Positions 46,384-56,042 of a stretch of DNA of 64,000 nucleotides are shown piece by piece. The position numbers and the translations under genes are program-made. Numbering within the stretch: position 1 is the stretch's first letter; each line of letters begins with the position of its first letter. The DNA is from Mediterranea massiliensis (GTDB taxonomy: Bacteria > Bacteroidota > Bacteroidia > Bacteroidales > Bacteroidaceae), in assembly GCA_015060685.1 (NCBI GenBank), contig SUXZ01000009.1:44853-108852 (forward strand), read 5' to 3'. The notes under the pieces were generated by a model. It searched no databases and was not told the origin of the DNA. It was given only the letters and a program-made list of their open reading frames with translations.

Positions 46384-48468
46384 ATGTTTAAAAAAAGTTT
46401 AATCATCTTAGCAGCCAGTTGTATGATGTACTCTTGCGCTACACAAACAGAACAAAATCCGTTCTTATCCGAGTTTCAAACACCCTTTGGTGTACCTCCG
46501 TTCGACCAAATCAAGTTAGAGCATTACGAACCCGCCTTTATGCAAGGTATTGAGGAACAAAATGCCAACATCCAAGCCATTATCGACAATGCCGAAGCGC
46601 CAACCTTCGACAATGTGATTGTGGCATTAGACAACAGTTCGCCCATCCTCGACCGCTTAGGTGGTGTATTCTTCAACCTCACCGAAGCCGAAACAAACGA
46701 GCAACTGACCCAAATGGAGATGAAGTTTGCCCCTATGCTCTCGGAACATAGCGACAACATCTCGTTGAACCAACCCCTTTTCCAAAAGGTTAAGGCCGTT
46801 TACGACCAAAAAGAGACATTAGGCCTCACCACCGAACAACTTCGTTTGTTGGAGAATACCTATCAAGACTTCGTTCGCTCGGGTGCCAACCTCACCGAAG
46901 AGAAGCAAGCCCGCTTGCGCGAAGTGAACAAGCAACTCTCTACCCTTGGCATCAGCTTTAGCAACAATGTGCTGAACGAGAACAACACCTTCAAGCTCTT
47001 TGTAGAGAAGGAAGAAGAGCTCCAAGGCCTTCCCGAATGGTTCAAGAGCAGTGCAGCTGCCGAAGCCGAAGCAGCCGGCCAACCCGGCAAATGGCTCTTC
47101 ACCCTGCATAGTGCCAGCTTCCTGCCCTTCATGCAATATGCCGCCAATCGCGACTTGCGCGAACAACTCTATAAAGGCTACACCAACAAGGGTAACAACA
47201 ACGACCAAAACGACAATAAGCAAATCCTGGCCGACATCATCAAACTTCGCCTCGAAAAGGCCAACTTGATGGGTTACGATTGCTACTCAAACTTCGTGTT
47301 GGAACGCACCATGGCCAAGAACTCGAAAGCCGTTATGGAGTTCCTACACAACCTCTGGAGCTATGCTTTGCCTAAAGCCGAAGCCGAAGCAGCCGACCTC
47401 CAAGCCATGATGGACAAGGAGGGTAAAGGCGAAAAATTGGAAGCATGGGATTGGTGGTATTATACCGACCTGCTTCGCAAGGAAAAATACAATTTGGAAG
47501 AGGAAGCCATCAAGCCCTACTTCAAGCTCGAAAACGTACGCGAAGGTGCCTTTGCCGTAGCCAACAAGCTCTATGGCATCACCCTCACCCCACTGAAGGA
47601 TATCCCTGTCTATCATCCCGATGTAGAGGTGTTCGAAGTGAAAGATGCCGATGGCAGCCATCTGGGCATCTTCTACGTGGACTACTTCCCCCGTGCCGGC
47701 AAGCGAGGTGGCGCATGGATGAGCAACTACCGCGACCAACAAGGCAACATCCGCCCCTTGGTATGCAATGTAGCCAGCTTCACCAAGCCCGTGGGCGACA
47801 CCCCCTCACTGCTCACCATCGACGAAGTGCAAACCCTGTTCCACGAGTTTGGTCACGCCCTTCACGGCCTGCTCACCAAGTGCAACTACAAAGGCATCTC
47901 GGGCACCAGTGTGGCACGCGACTTCGTAGAGCTCCCCTCACAAATCAACGAACACTGGGCCTTGGAACCCGAAGTGCTGAAGATGTATGCCAAGCACTAC
48001 CAGACCGGTGAGGTGATTCCCGACGAACTGATTCAGAAGATATTGAACCAGAACACCTTCAACCAAGGCTTCATGACCACCGAGCTGTTGGCAGCCGCCA
48101 TCCTCGACATGAACCTCCACAACCTCACCGAGATTGACCAACTGGATGTCATTGCCTTCGAAAAGGAGATGATGGACCAACTGAAACTGATTCCACAGAT
48201 AGCTCCCCGCTACCGTGTCACCTACTTCAACCACATCATCGGAGGCTACTCGGCCGGCTATTACAGCTACCTTTGGGCCAACGTACTGGATAACGATGCC
48301 TTCGAAGCCTTCAAGGAAAAGGGCATTTTCGATGCCGAAACCGCCCGTCTTTTCCGCGAAAACGTGTTGGAAAAAGGCGATAGCGAAGACCCCATGACCT
48401 TGTACAAAAACTTCCGTGGAGCCGAGCCCCAATTAGAGCCAATGTTAAAAAATCGCGGTATGAAGTAA
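46384..48468 (+). CDS. Peptidyl-dipeptidase Dcp-like M3 peptidase, lipoprotein
   Basis: The 694-residue zinc peptidase has a lipoprotein signal (MMYSC, Cys18) and an M3 fold. The zinc motif is HEFGH (His487, Glu488, His491), with the downstream Glu in ELPSQINEHW. It removes C-terminal dipeptides or cuts oligopeptides in the periplasm. It follows the EEP-family gene by 14 bases. Length is normal for Dcp. Confidence 0.94.
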   Translation: MFKKSLIILAASCMMYSCATQTEQNPFLSEFQTPFGVPPFDQIKLEHYEPAFMQGIEEQNANIQAIIDNAEAPTFDNVIVALDNSSPILDRLGGVFFNLTEAETNEQLTQMEMKFAPMLSEHSDNISLNQPLFQKVKAVYDQKETLGLTTEQLRLLENTYQDFVRSGANLTEEKQARLREVNKQLSTLGISFSNNVLNENNTFKLFVEKEEELQGLPEWFKSSAAAEAEAAGQPGKWLFTLHSASFLPFMQYAANRDLREQLYKGYTNKGNNNDQNDNKQILADIIKLRLEKANLMGYDCYSNFVLERTMAKNSKAVMEFLHNLWSYALPKAEAEAADLQAMMDKEGKGEKLEAWDWWYYTDLLRKEKYNLEEEAIKPYFKLENVREGAFAVANKLYGITLTPLKDIPVYHPDVEVFEVKDADGSHLGIFYVDYFPRAGKRGGAWMSNYRDQQGNIRPLVCNVASFTKPVGDTPSLLTIDEVQTLFHEFGHALHGLLTKCNYKGISGTSVARDFVELPSQINEHWALEPEVLKMYAKHYQTGEVIPDELIQKILNQNTFNQGFMTTELLAAAILDMNLHNLTEIDQLDVIAFEKEMMDQLKLIPQIAPRYRVTYFNHIIGGYSAGYYSYLWANVLDNDAFEAFKEKGIFDAETARLFRENVLEKGDSEDPMTLYKNFRGAEPQLEPMLKNRGMK

Positions 48469-48487
48469 GAATCTTCAAAAAAATGCC

Positions 48488-48495
48488 TATATTTG
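48488..48495 (+). promoter_or_regulatory. -7 box TATATTTG of secDF
   Basis: TATATTTG fits TAnnTTTG and lies 57 bases upstream of the secDF ATG. Confidence 0.65.
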
Positions 48496-48552
48496 CACCC
48501 TTGTATAAAATAAAAATTAATTAAAAAGTAATAATAATAAACTAAAATCAAC

Positions 48553-51510
48553 ATGCAAAACAAAGGATTTGTAAAGATTTTTGCAGCACTACTCACCTTG
48601 GTATGTTTGTTCTATCTTTCATTCTCTTTGGTTACTCGCCACTACAACAACAAGGCAAAAGAGTATGCTAAAGGAGATGCAGCATTGGAGCAAGCCTACC
48701 TTGATTCTCTTTCAAACGAGAAGGTGTACTTCGGCAACTGGACGCTGAAGGATTGCCGCGAAATGGAAATCGGTTTGGGTTTGGACTTGAAGGGCGGTAT
48801 GAACGTCATCCTGGAAGTTTCTGTACCCGATGTCATCAAGCTTTTGGCTGACAACAAAACAGACGAAGTATTCAATCAAGCATTGCAAAACGCTTCTAAA
48901 CAAGCATTAAGCAGTCAAGACGACGTTATCACCCTGTTTGTTAACGAGTACCACAAGTTGGCTCCCGAAAGCCGCTTGGCCGAACTGTTTGCTACCCAAC
49001 AACTCAAGGACAAGGTTAACCAGAAGTCAACCGATGCCGAAGTAGAGAAAGTGTTGCGCGAAGAGGTGAAAGCCGCTATCGACAACTCGTTCAACGTACT
49101 TCGCACCCGTATCGACCGCTTTGGTGTGGTTCAACCCAACATCCAAAGTCTGGAAGACAAGATGGGCCGTATCATGGTGGAACTTCCTGGTGTAAAGGAA
49201 CCCGAACGTGTAAGAAAATTACTGCAAGGTTCTGCCAACTTGGAGTTCTGGGAAACATACGCATCAAAGGAAATCGCTCCTTACTTGCAAGCAGCCGATA
49301 ACGAACTTCGCGTGCTTTTGGCAGATAATACTTCTGCCGAAGAAGAAGTGGCCGAAGAGGCTGCACCTGCAGTTAGCACTGCCGACAGCTTGGCAGCTGC
49401 CTTGAAGGGCGAAACCGCCGAAACAGTCGACTTGGAACAAATCAAGAAGGAACACCCCTTGTTTGCTATCCTTCAAGTAGGTAGCAGCGACAGTCCTGTT
49501 GTAGGTTATGCCAACCACAAGGACACAGCCGAAGTAAACCGCTACTTGGCTATGCCCGAAATCAAGGCAAACCTTCCTAAAGACCTTCGTTTGATGTGGG
49601 GTGTATCGGCAGCCGAGTTTGACCCTACAGCCCAATACTTCGAACTCTATGCCATCAAGTCAACCGAACGCAACGGCAAGGCTCCGTTGGAGGGTGACGT
49701 AATGGTAGATGCCAAGGACGACTTCGACCAATGGGGTAAGCCAAGCGTAAGCATGACCATGAATACCGATGGTGCTCGTCGTTGGGCACAACTCACCAAG
49801 CAGAACATCAACCGTTGCATTGCCATCGTATTGGACGGTTATGTATATTCAGCACCAAACGTACAGAACGAAATCACCGGTGGTGTATCAAGCATCACAG
49901 GTAGCTTCACTCCCGAGCAAACCAAAGACTTGGCCAACGTGTTGAAGTCTGGTAAGATGCCGGCTCCTGCCCACATCGTACAGGAAGACATCGTAGGTCC
50001 TTCACTCGGTCAGGCCTCTATCGATGCCGGTGTCATGTCGTTCATCGTAGCCTTGATCGTATTGATGATCTACATGTGCGCTATGTACGGTCTTATCCCG
50101 GGTATGGTTGCCAACGGTGCCTTGATTCTGAACCTCTTCTTCACACTCGGTATCCTCACCTCGTTCCAGGCAGCCTTGACCATGTCGGGTATTGCCGGTA
50201 TCGTATTGGCGTTGGGTATGGCTGTGGATGCCAACGTATTGATTTACGAACGCACCAAAGAAGAGTTGCGTGCAGGCAAGGGCGTTAAGAAGGCTTTGGC
50301 CGACGGTTACTCAAACGCCTTCTCAGCAATCTTCGACTCAAACTTGACATCAATCATCACCGGTATCATCCTGTTCAACTTCGGTACAGGTCCTATCCGT
50401 GGTTTTGCCACCACCTTGATTATCGGTATCTTGATTTCATTCTTCACTGCCGTATTCCTGACCCGTCTGGTTTACGAACACTTTATGAATAAGGACAAGT
50501 GGCAACACCTGACCTTCACTACCGGCATTTCGAAGAACCTGATGCAAAACGTACACTTCGACTTCATGGGCCGTTCAAAGACATGGCTCACAGCAGCAGT
50601 TGTTGCCGTTGTAGTTTGTGCAGGTTTCTTGGCTACTCGTGGTTTGAGCAAGAGCATCGACTTCACCGGTGGACGTAACTTCAAGGTACAATTCGAGAAC
50701 GAAGTAGAGCCCGAACAAATCCGTGGTCTCATTGCCGATAAGTTTGGCGATGCCAACGTATCAGTCATTGCAGTCGGTACCGACGGTAAGACCGTTCGCA
50801 TCAGCACCAACTACCGCATCCAGGAAGAGGGCAACAACGTAGATAGCGAAATCGAAGCATACCTCTACGAGGCATTGCAACCCGTATTGACACAAAACAT
50901 CTCGTTGGAAACCTTCATCGACCGCGACAACTACACCGGTGGTAGTATCATCAGTTCGCAAAAGGTAGGTCCGAGCATTGCCGAAGACATCACTACCTCA
51001 GCCATCTGGTCGGTAGTATTGGCTTTGCTTGCCATCGGCTTGTACATCCTCATTCGTTTCCGCAACATCGCCTACTCTATCGGTTCAATCGTAGCGTTGG
51101 CATTCGACACCACCATCATTCTGGGTATGTACTCCATCTTCTGGGGCATCCTTCCATTCTCATTGGAAATCGACCAGACCTTCATCGGTGCCGTATTGAC
51201 CGCTATCGGTTACTCTATCAACGATAAGGTGGTAATCTTCGACCGTGTACGCGAGTTCTTCGGACTCTATCCTAAGCGCGACAAGATGCAGTTGTTCAAC
51301 GACTCATTGAACTCTACATTGGCTCGTACCATCAACACCTCAGTATCTACATTGATCGTATTGCTGTGTATCTTCATCCTCGGTGGTGATTCAATCCGCA
51401 GCTTTGCCTTCGCCATGATCCTCGGTGTGGTATTCGGTACCTTGTCATCACTCTTCATCGCTTCACCGATTGCCTACAGCATCATGAAGCGTACCAAGGA
51501 AAATGCGTAA
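48553..51510 (+). CDS. secDF: Protein translocase SecD-SecF fusion
   Basis: The 985-residue inner-membrane protein fuses SecD and SecF, which use the proton gradient to help complete Sec-dependent export. SecD hallmarks are GLGLDLKGGMNVILEV, the periplasmic P1 domain (LRTRIDRFGVVQPNIQ) and AAFAGI-type helices (LALGMAVDANVLIYERTKEEL). The SecF half has SIDFTGGRNFKVQF and TAIGYSINDKVVIFDRVREF. The join near residue 655 is continuous with no stop. A long low-complexity insertion (about 255-285, Glu/Ala-rich) lies in P1. A terminator follows. Confidence 0.97.
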   Translation: MQNKGFVKIFAALLTLVCLFYLSFSLVTRHYNNKAKEYAKGDAALEQAYLDSLSNEKVYFGNWTLKDCREMEIGLGLDLKGGMNVILEVSVPDVIKLLADNKTDEVFNQALQNASKQALSSQDDVITLFVNEYHKLAPESRLAELFATQQLKDKVNQKSTDAEVEKVLREEVKAAIDNSFNVLRTRIDRFGVVQPNIQSLEDKMGRIMVELPGVKEPERVRKLLQGSANLEFWETYASKEIAPYLQAADNELRVLLADNTSAEEEVAEEAAPAVSTADSLAAALKGETAETVDLEQIKKEHPLFAILQVGSSDSPVVGYANHKDTAEVNRYLAMPEIKANLPKDLRLMWGVSAAEFDPTAQYFELYAIKSTERNGKAPLEGDVMVDAKDDFDQWGKPSVSMTMNTDGARRWAQLTKQNINRCIAIVLDGYVYSAPNVQNEITGGVSSITGSFTPEQTKDLANVLKSGKMPAPAHIVQEDIVGPSLGQASIDAGVMSFIVALIVLMIYMCAMYGLIPGMVANGALILNLFFTLGILTSFQAALTMSGIAGIVLALGMAVDANVLIYERTKEELRAGKGVKKALADGYSNAFSAIFDSNLTSIITGIILFNFGTGPIRGFATTLIIGILISFFTAVFLTRLVYEHFMNKDKWQHLTFTTGISKNLMQNVHFDFMGRSKTWLTAAVVAVVVCAGFLATRGLSKSIDFTGGRNFKVQFENEVEPEQIRGLIADKFGDANVSVIAVGTDGKTVRISTNYRIQEEGNNVDSEIEAYLYEALQPVLTQNISLETFIDRDNYTGGSIISSQKVGPSIAEDITTSAIWSVVLALLAIGLYILIRFRNIAYSIGSIVALAFDTTIILGMYSIFWGILPFSLEIDQTFIGAVLTAIGYSINDKVVIFDRVREFFGLYPKRDKMQLFNDSLNSTLARTINTSVSTLIVLLCIFILGGDSIRSFAFAMILGVVFGTLSSLFIASPIAYSIMKRTKENA

Positions 51511-51531
51511 CACATTCGCTCCAACATAAAT

Positions 51532-51566
51532 AAATGCCGGTAAGCCTTGCTTATCGGCATTTTTTA
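51532..51566 (+). terminator. Terminator of secDF (AAATGCCGGTAAG family)
   Basis: AAATGCCGGTAAG pairs with CTTATCGGCATTT (one G-T pair), followed by five more T. The same stem sequence recurs at 56007 and, degenerately, at 57011. Confidence 0.9.
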
Positions 51567-51568
51567 TA

Positions 51569-51576
51569 TACTTTTG
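51569..51576 (+). promoter_or_regulatory. -7 box TACTTTTG of the nucleotide-sugar operon
   Basis: TACTTTTG lies 27 bases upstream of the ATG at 51604 and immediately follows the secDF terminator. Confidence 0.72.
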
Positions 51577-51603
51577 CATCAAATATATAAGTATTATTCA
51601 TTT

Positions 51604-52659
51604 ATGATAAAGATTTTGGTGACAGGTGCAGCCGGCTTTATCGGCTCGTATGTATGCCATCGTCTGTTAGACAGAGGCGATGTAGTGATTGGACACGATA
51701 ACATCAACGACTATTACGACCCCGAACTGAAGTATGGCCGGTTGAAGACCTTGGGTATCGAGAAGGAGGCCATTGCATGGAACCAATACACCGATAGCAC
51801 CACCGAACAGAACTTCCGCTTCATCCGCATGAACCTGGAAGACAAAGAGGCTATGCAGCAGCTCTTTGCCGAACACACCTTCGATGTGGTGGTGAACTTG
51901 GGTGCACAGGCAGGTGTGCGCTACTCCATCACCAACCCACAAGCCTATATCGATAGTAACATACAAGGATTCCTGAACATCCTGGAAGGATGTCGCCACA
52001 CCCAAGTGAAGCACCTGGTGTATGCCAGCTCCAGCAGCGTGTATGGCCTGAACGAGCACGTACCCTTCAGCGAGCACGACAGCATTGCCCATCCCGTGAG
52101 CCTCTATGCGGCCACCAAGAAGAGCAACGAGCTGATGGCCCACTGCTACAGCCAGCTCTACGGAATCCCCACCACCGGCCTCCGTTTCTTTACGGTATAT
52201 GGTCCTTGGGGCCGTCCGGACATGTCGCCCTTCCTGTTTGCCGACGCCATCCTGCACGACCGTGCCATCAAGGTGTTCAACAACGGAGACATGTTGCGCG
52301 ACTTCACCTATGTAGATGACATTGTAGAGGGTGTTATCCGTGTGATAGACAGCACCCCTGCCGGCAACAAGGAGTGGAACGGCCAACAGCCCGACCCAAG
52401 CACCTCGTCGGCTCCCTACAAGGTATATAACATCGGCAACTCGCAACCGGTGAAGCTGATGGACTTTATCCAAGCCATCGAGAACGCCATTGGTCGCGAA
52501 GCCAAGAAAAACTTCTTGCCGATGCAGCCGGGCGATGTGTATCAGACCAATGCCGATACCACTGCCCTGCAAAACGAGTTGGGCTTCAAGCCCGATACCC
52601 CTATCCAAGAGGGTGTAAACCGGACAATTGCATGGTTCAGAGAATTTTATAAATTATAA
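51604..52659 (+). CDS. UDP-glucuronate 4-epimerase-like NAD-dependent epimerase
   Basis: The 351-residue extended short-chain dehydrogenase has the NAD loop GAAGFIGSYV, SSSVYGL, and the catalytic YAATKKSNE (Tyr/Lys). The long N-terminal segment with DNINDYYDPELKYGRL is the signature of UDP-glucuronate 4-epimerases (GAE/WbnF/CapI type), which interconvert UDP-glucuronate and UDP-galacturonate. It begins after the -7 box at 51569 and is followed after 2 bases by the GHMP kinase gene, and then the nucleotidyltransferase and UDP-glucose dehydrogenase, all on the same pathway. Confidence 0.92.
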   Translation: MIKILVTGAAGFIGSYVCHRLLDRGDVVIGHDNINDYYDPELKYGRLKTLGIEKEAIAWNQYTDSTTEQNFRFIRMNLEDKEAMQQLFAEHTFDVVVNLGAQAGVRYSITNPQAYIDSNIQGFLNILEGCRHTQVKHLVYASSSSVYGLNEHVPFSEHDSIAHPVSLYAATKKSNELMAHCYSQLYGIPTTGLRFFTVYGPWGRPDMSPFLFADAILHDRAIKVFNNGDMLRDFTYVDDIVEGVIRVIDSTPAGNKEWNGQQPDPSTSSAPYKVYNIGNSQPVKLMDFIQAIENAIGREAKKNFLPMQPGDVYQTNADTTALQNELGFKPDTPIQEGVNRTIAWFREFYKL

Positions 52660-52661
52660 CT

Positions 52662-53834
52662 ATGAAGAATAAGTTTGTCGAGTTTTACGGTTCAGAGGCG
52701 GAATATCACATCTTTTCGCCCTATCGGGTGTGCCCGTTGGGTGCCCACGTAGACCACCAGCACGGTTTGGTAACCGGCTTTGCCTTCGACATGGGTGTTG
52801 ACCTGCTGTTCAACCCCACCGAAGATGGCGAAGTGGAACTGAACAGCCTCACCTTCGAAGGGGCCATTCACTTCAATGTGAACAAGCCCACCCAGGTAAA
52901 AGAGGGCAACTGGGGCGACTATGCCCGTGGTGCCAAGTATGCCTTGCGCAAGCGTTTCGAGCTGACAAGAGGCATCAAAGGACTGATTAAAGGCTCCCTG
53001 CCCATTGGCGGACTTTCGTCGAGTGCAGCCGTACTGACCGCCTACGTCATGGCATTGGCCAAAGCCAACCACATCACCCTCTCCAAGATGGAGGTGATCA
53101 AGATTGCTTCGGAAGCCGAACGCGAGTACATCGGTTTGACAAACGGCATTCTGGACCAGTCGTGCATCGTGCTGGGCGAGAAGGATGCCTTGCTCTTCCT
53201 GGATACCGATACCGAACAGTATCGCGTCATCAAGCGCAACCCGCGCATGCCCGAGTTCGAACTGGCAATCATCTTCTCCGGCCTGACACGCTCGTTGGTA
53301 AGCAGCGACTACAACCTCCGCGTAAGCGAGTGCAAGACAGCCGCCTGGAACATGATGGCCTATACCGGCATGCCGCTCAAGCCGTTCGACAAGACCTACC
53401 TGCGCGACATTCCTCGCGAAACCTACGAACTGACCAAGGATAAGATGCCTCCCCGCTTTGCCCGTCGTGCCGAGCACTACTATAGTGAGTACAAACGTGT
53501 GCGCAAGGGCGTAACCGCTTGGGAGACCGGCAACCTGAAGCTCTTCGGCCAGCTCAGTTTCGAGAGTTGCGAAAGCTCCATCAAGAACTACGAATGTGGT
53601 AGCGAGGAGCTGATAGCCATCTATAACATCATGCGCCAGACCGAGGGCATCTATGGCGGTCGTTTCAGTGGTGCCGGCTTCAAGGGAGCCTGTATCGCCC
53701 TGGTCGATCCCGCCAAGAAGGAGGCCATCCGCCAGCAGATTACCGAAGAGTACCTGCGTATGTTCCCCGAATATACCGACTCCTTCGAAATCCACTTCTG
53801 CAAAACCGATAATGGAGCGAGATTTATAAAATAG
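52662..53834 (+). CDS. GHMP sugar kinase, candidate galacturonokinase
   Basis: The 390-residue protein is in the galactokinase/GHMP group, with the phosphate loop GGLSSSAAV (116-124). The N-terminal signature is PYRVCPLGAHVDHQ (20-33) instead of the galactokinase GRVNLIGEHTDY. To my recollection plant galacturonokinase reads PYRICPLGAHIDHQ at this place, and the WGDYARGAKYAL and GLTNGILDQS stretches also look alike. The likely reaction is galacturonate plus ATP to galacturonate-1-phosphate. Context supports it: a UDP-glucuronate 4-epimerase 2 bases upstream, then a nucleotidyltransferase and Ugd. The alternative is an ordinary galactokinase, but no Leloir genes are here. Substrate is inferred. 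Confidence 0.72.
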   Translation: MKNKFVEFYGSEAEYHIFSPYRVCPLGAHVDHQHGLVTGFAFDMGVDLLFNPTEDGEVELNSLTFEGAIHFNVNKPTQVKEGNWGDYARGAKYALRKRFELTRGIKGLIKGSLPIGGLSSSAAVLTAYVMALAKANHITLSKMEVIKIASEAEREYIGLTNGILDQSCIVLGEKDALLFLDTDTEQYRVIKRNPRMPEFELAIIFSGLTRSLVSSDYNLRVSECKTAAWNMMAYTGMPLKPFDKTYLRDIPRETYELTKDKMPPRFARRAEHYYSEYKRVRKGVTAWETGNLKLFGQLSFESCESSIKNYECGSEELIAIYNIMRQTEGIYGGRFSGAGFKGACIALVDPAKKEAIRQQITEEYLRMFPEYTDSFEIHFCKTDNGARFIK

Positions 53835-53921
53835 TGTGGTAGTATGGTAGTGTGTTAGTGCTAACTCACTAAAACACCAACTCACTAACTCACTAACTCA
53901 CTAAATCACTAAAACACTAAT
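53835..53921. repeat. Low-complexity CTAACTCACTAA spacer
   Basis: The gap between the kinase and nucleotidyltransferase holds GTGGTAGTATGGTAGTGTG and then repeated CTAACTCACTAA words. The two halves are roughly inverted, so they can pair. Confidence 0.65.
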
Positions 53922-54653
53922 ATGAAAAATATAGTAATCGCAGCCGGCTATGCAACAAGGTTGTATCCGCTGACCGAGAATTTTCCTAAACCCCTGCTGC
54001 AGATAGGCGAAAGCAGCATCCTGGGACGACTGATTGCCGACATCGACCAGATTGACGGCATCACCGAACACATCATTGTCTCTAACCATAAGTTCATCGG
54101 CCACTTCGAATCATGGGCCAAGGAGCAACAGACCAAGCACCCCATCCGCCTGATAGACGATGGAACAGAGACCAACGAAACCCGCTTGGGGGCCGTGCGC
54201 GACCTGCTGCTGGCCATCGAGCAAACAGAAGCCGACGAAGATTTGTTGGTCATTGCAGCCGACAACATCCTCGATTTCTCGTTCCGCGGCTTTGTAGAGT
54301 ATGCCAAGCAGAAGGGCACCAGCATCATCATGTGCCACCACGAACCCGAACTGAAGAAGCTGCAACGCACGGGCGTTATCGAGGTGGACAGCAACATGAA
54401 GGTGCTGCAGATGCAGGAGAAACCCGAAGTGCCGGTCAGCAACTGGGCGGTACCACCCTTCTACATCTACCGCAAGGAAGACCTGCCGCTCATCAAGGAT
54501 TGCATGAACCACGGTTGCGGCTTCGATGCACCGGGCAACCTGGCACACTACCTGTGCGAAATCACCCCCATGCACGCTTGGCCCATGCCGGGACATCGCT
54601 ACGACATCGGTACATTAGAGAGTTACGAAGATATTAAGAAACAATTTGGATAA
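53922..54653 (+). CDS. Sugar-phosphate nucleotidyltransferase
   Basis: The 243-residue NTP_transferase-fold protein has the activated-phosphate loop IAAGYATRLYPLT and the FPKPLL Lys motif, the metal Asp in VIAADNIL, and a late EKPEV stretch. It lacks the C-terminal hexapeptide domain of GlmU-type enzymes. It activates a sugar-1-phosphate to an NDP-sugar. In this operon the expected substrate is the product of the neighbouring kinase, giving UDP-galacturonate; this is inference. It is 87 bases after the kinase and 12 bases before ugd. Confidence 0.85.
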   Translation: MKNIVIAAGYATRLYPLTENFPKPLLQIGESSILGRLIADIDQIDGITEHIIVSNHKFIGHFESWAKEQQTKHPIRLIDDGTETNETRLGAVRDLLLAIEQTEADEDLLVIAADNILDFSFRGFVEYAKQKGTSIIMCHHEPELKKLQRTGVIEVDSNMKVLQMQEKPEVPVSNWAVPPFYIYRKEDLPLIKDCMNHGCGFDAPGNLAHYLCEITPMHAWPMPGHRYDIGTLESYEDIKKQFG

Positions 54654-54665
54654 AAATAAATCATT

Positions 54666-55982
54666 ATGAAAATTGCCATTGTAGGTACAGGCTATGTAGG
54701 ATTGGTTACAGGTACTTGTTTCGCAGAAATGGGTGTGGATGTAACTTGCGTAGATGTACAAAAAGAGAAAATCGAGAACCTGAAGAATGGTATCATTCCC
54801 ATCTATGAACCGGGATTGGAGAGTATGGTAAACCGCAACCGCGATGCCGGACGCTTGAACTTCACCACCGACCTCACCGAGGTGTTGGACGAGGTGGAGA
54901 TTGTGTTCAGTGCCGTAGGTACCCCTCCCGACGAAGATGGTAGTGCCGACTTGAAATATGTCATCGAGGTGGCCCGCACCATTGGCCGTAACATGAACAA
55001 GTACGTGCTGGTAGTCACCAAGAGCACCGTGCCCGTAGGAACCGCCAAGAAGGTGAAGGCCGCTATCCAGGAAGAGTTGGATAAGCGCGGTGTGGAGATT
55101 CCGTTCGATGTGGCCAGCAACCCCGAATTCCTGAAAGAGGGAGCCGCCATCAAGGACTTCATGAGCCCCGACCGTGTGGTAGTGGGTGTAGAGAGCGAAA
55201 AGGCACAGAAGCTGATGACCAAGCTCTATCGTCCCTTCTTGCTGAACAACTTCCGCGTTATCTTTACCGACATTCCCAGTGCCGAGATGATTAAGTATGC
55301 CGCCAACTCCATGCTGGCCACCCGTATCAGCTTCATGAACGACATTGCCAACCTCTGCGAGCTCGTGGGTGCCGACGTCAACATGGTGCGCAAGGGTATT
55401 GGTAGCGACAGCCGCATCGGCAGCAAGTTCCTATATCCCGGTTGCGGATACGGTGGCAGTTGCTTCCCAAAGGATGTGAAAGCCCTTATCAAGACCGCCG
55501 AGAAGAATGGCTACACCATGCGCGTGTTGCGTGCCGTAGAAGAGGTGAACGAAGCCCAGAAGAGCATCCTGTTCGATAAGGTACAGAAACGCTTCGATGG
55601 CGACCTCCAAGGCAAGAAAGTGGCTATCTGGGGATTGGCCTTCAAGCCCGATACCGACGACATGCGCGAGGCTCCCTCCTTGGTACTCATCGAGAAACTC
55701 CTGGCAGCCGGTGCCTCAGTCAGCGTGTACGACCCCATCGCCATGGAAGAGTGCAAACGCCGGATCGGCGATGTAGTGACCTATGCCAAGGACATCTACG
55801 ATGCCGCCCTCGATGCCGATGCCCTGATGGTAGTAACCGAATGGAAAGAGTTCCGCCTCCCCAGCTGGGCAGTGCTGAAGCGCACCATGAAGCAACCTAT
55901 CCTTATCGATGGCCGCAACATCTACGACCGCCACGAACTGGCCGAACAAGGCTTCCAGTATAGCTGCATAGGAGTAAATTAA
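54666..55982 (+). CDS. ugd: UDP-glucose 6-dehydrogenase
   Basis: The 438-residue enzyme oxidises UDP-glucose twice to UDP-glucuronate with NAD+. It has the Rossmann loop GTGYVGLVTGTCFAEMG, SNPEFLKEG, the catalytic Cys266 in GCGYGGSCFPKD, and the C-terminal WGLAFKPDTDD motif. It ends the operon: a hairpin of the AAATGCCGG family follows. Its product joins the UDP-glucuronate pool shared with the epimerase at the start of the operon, for capsule or exopolysaccharide synthesis. Confidence 0.96.
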   Translation: MKIAIVGTGYVGLVTGTCFAEMGVDVTCVDVQKEKIENLKNGIIPIYEPGLESMVNRNRDAGRLNFTTDLTEVLDEVEIVFSAVGTPPDEDGSADLKYVIEVARTIGRNMNKYVLVVTKSTVPVGTAKKVKAAIQEELDKRGVEIPFDVASNPEFLKEGAAIKDFMSPDRVVVGVESEKAQKLMTKLYRPFLLNNFRVIFTDIPSAEMIKYAANSMLATRISFMNDIANLCELVGADVNMVRKGIGSDSRIGSKFLYPGCGYGGSCFPKDVKALIKTAEKNGYTMRVLRAVEEVNEAQKSILFDKVQKRFDGDLQGKKVAIWGLAFKPDTDDMREAPSLVLIEKLLAAGASVSVYDPIAMEECKRRIGDVVTYAKDIYDAALDADALMVVTEWKEFRLPSWAVLKRTMKQPILIDGRNIYDRHELAEQGFQYSCIGVN

Positions 55983-56006
55983 AAATTAAAAATTAAAAGT
56001 TAAAAT

Positions 56007-56037
56007 AAATGCCGGTAGGTTTCCCTATCGGCATTTT
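56007..56037 (+). terminator. Terminator of the nucleotide-sugar operon
   Basis: AAATGCCGGTAGG pairs with CCTATCGGCATTT (loop TTTC), followed by T. It is nearly the same sequence as the secDF terminator at 51532. Confidence 0.85.
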
Positions 56038-56042
56038 ATATC

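Noticed and set aside
51547..51603. Upstream extension of the epimerase gene
   Set aside because: It would start within the secDF terminator hairpin and upstream of the -7 box; ATG 51604 gives the normal N-terminus.
51667..52608. 313-codon open frame on the minus strand
   Set aside because: Antisense to the epimerase gene; no recognisable domain or upstream -7 box.
52692..53885. 397-codon open frame on the minus strand
   Set aside because: It lies antisense to the GHMP kinase gene, which has motifs, operon context and normal length; the antisense reading has no domain.
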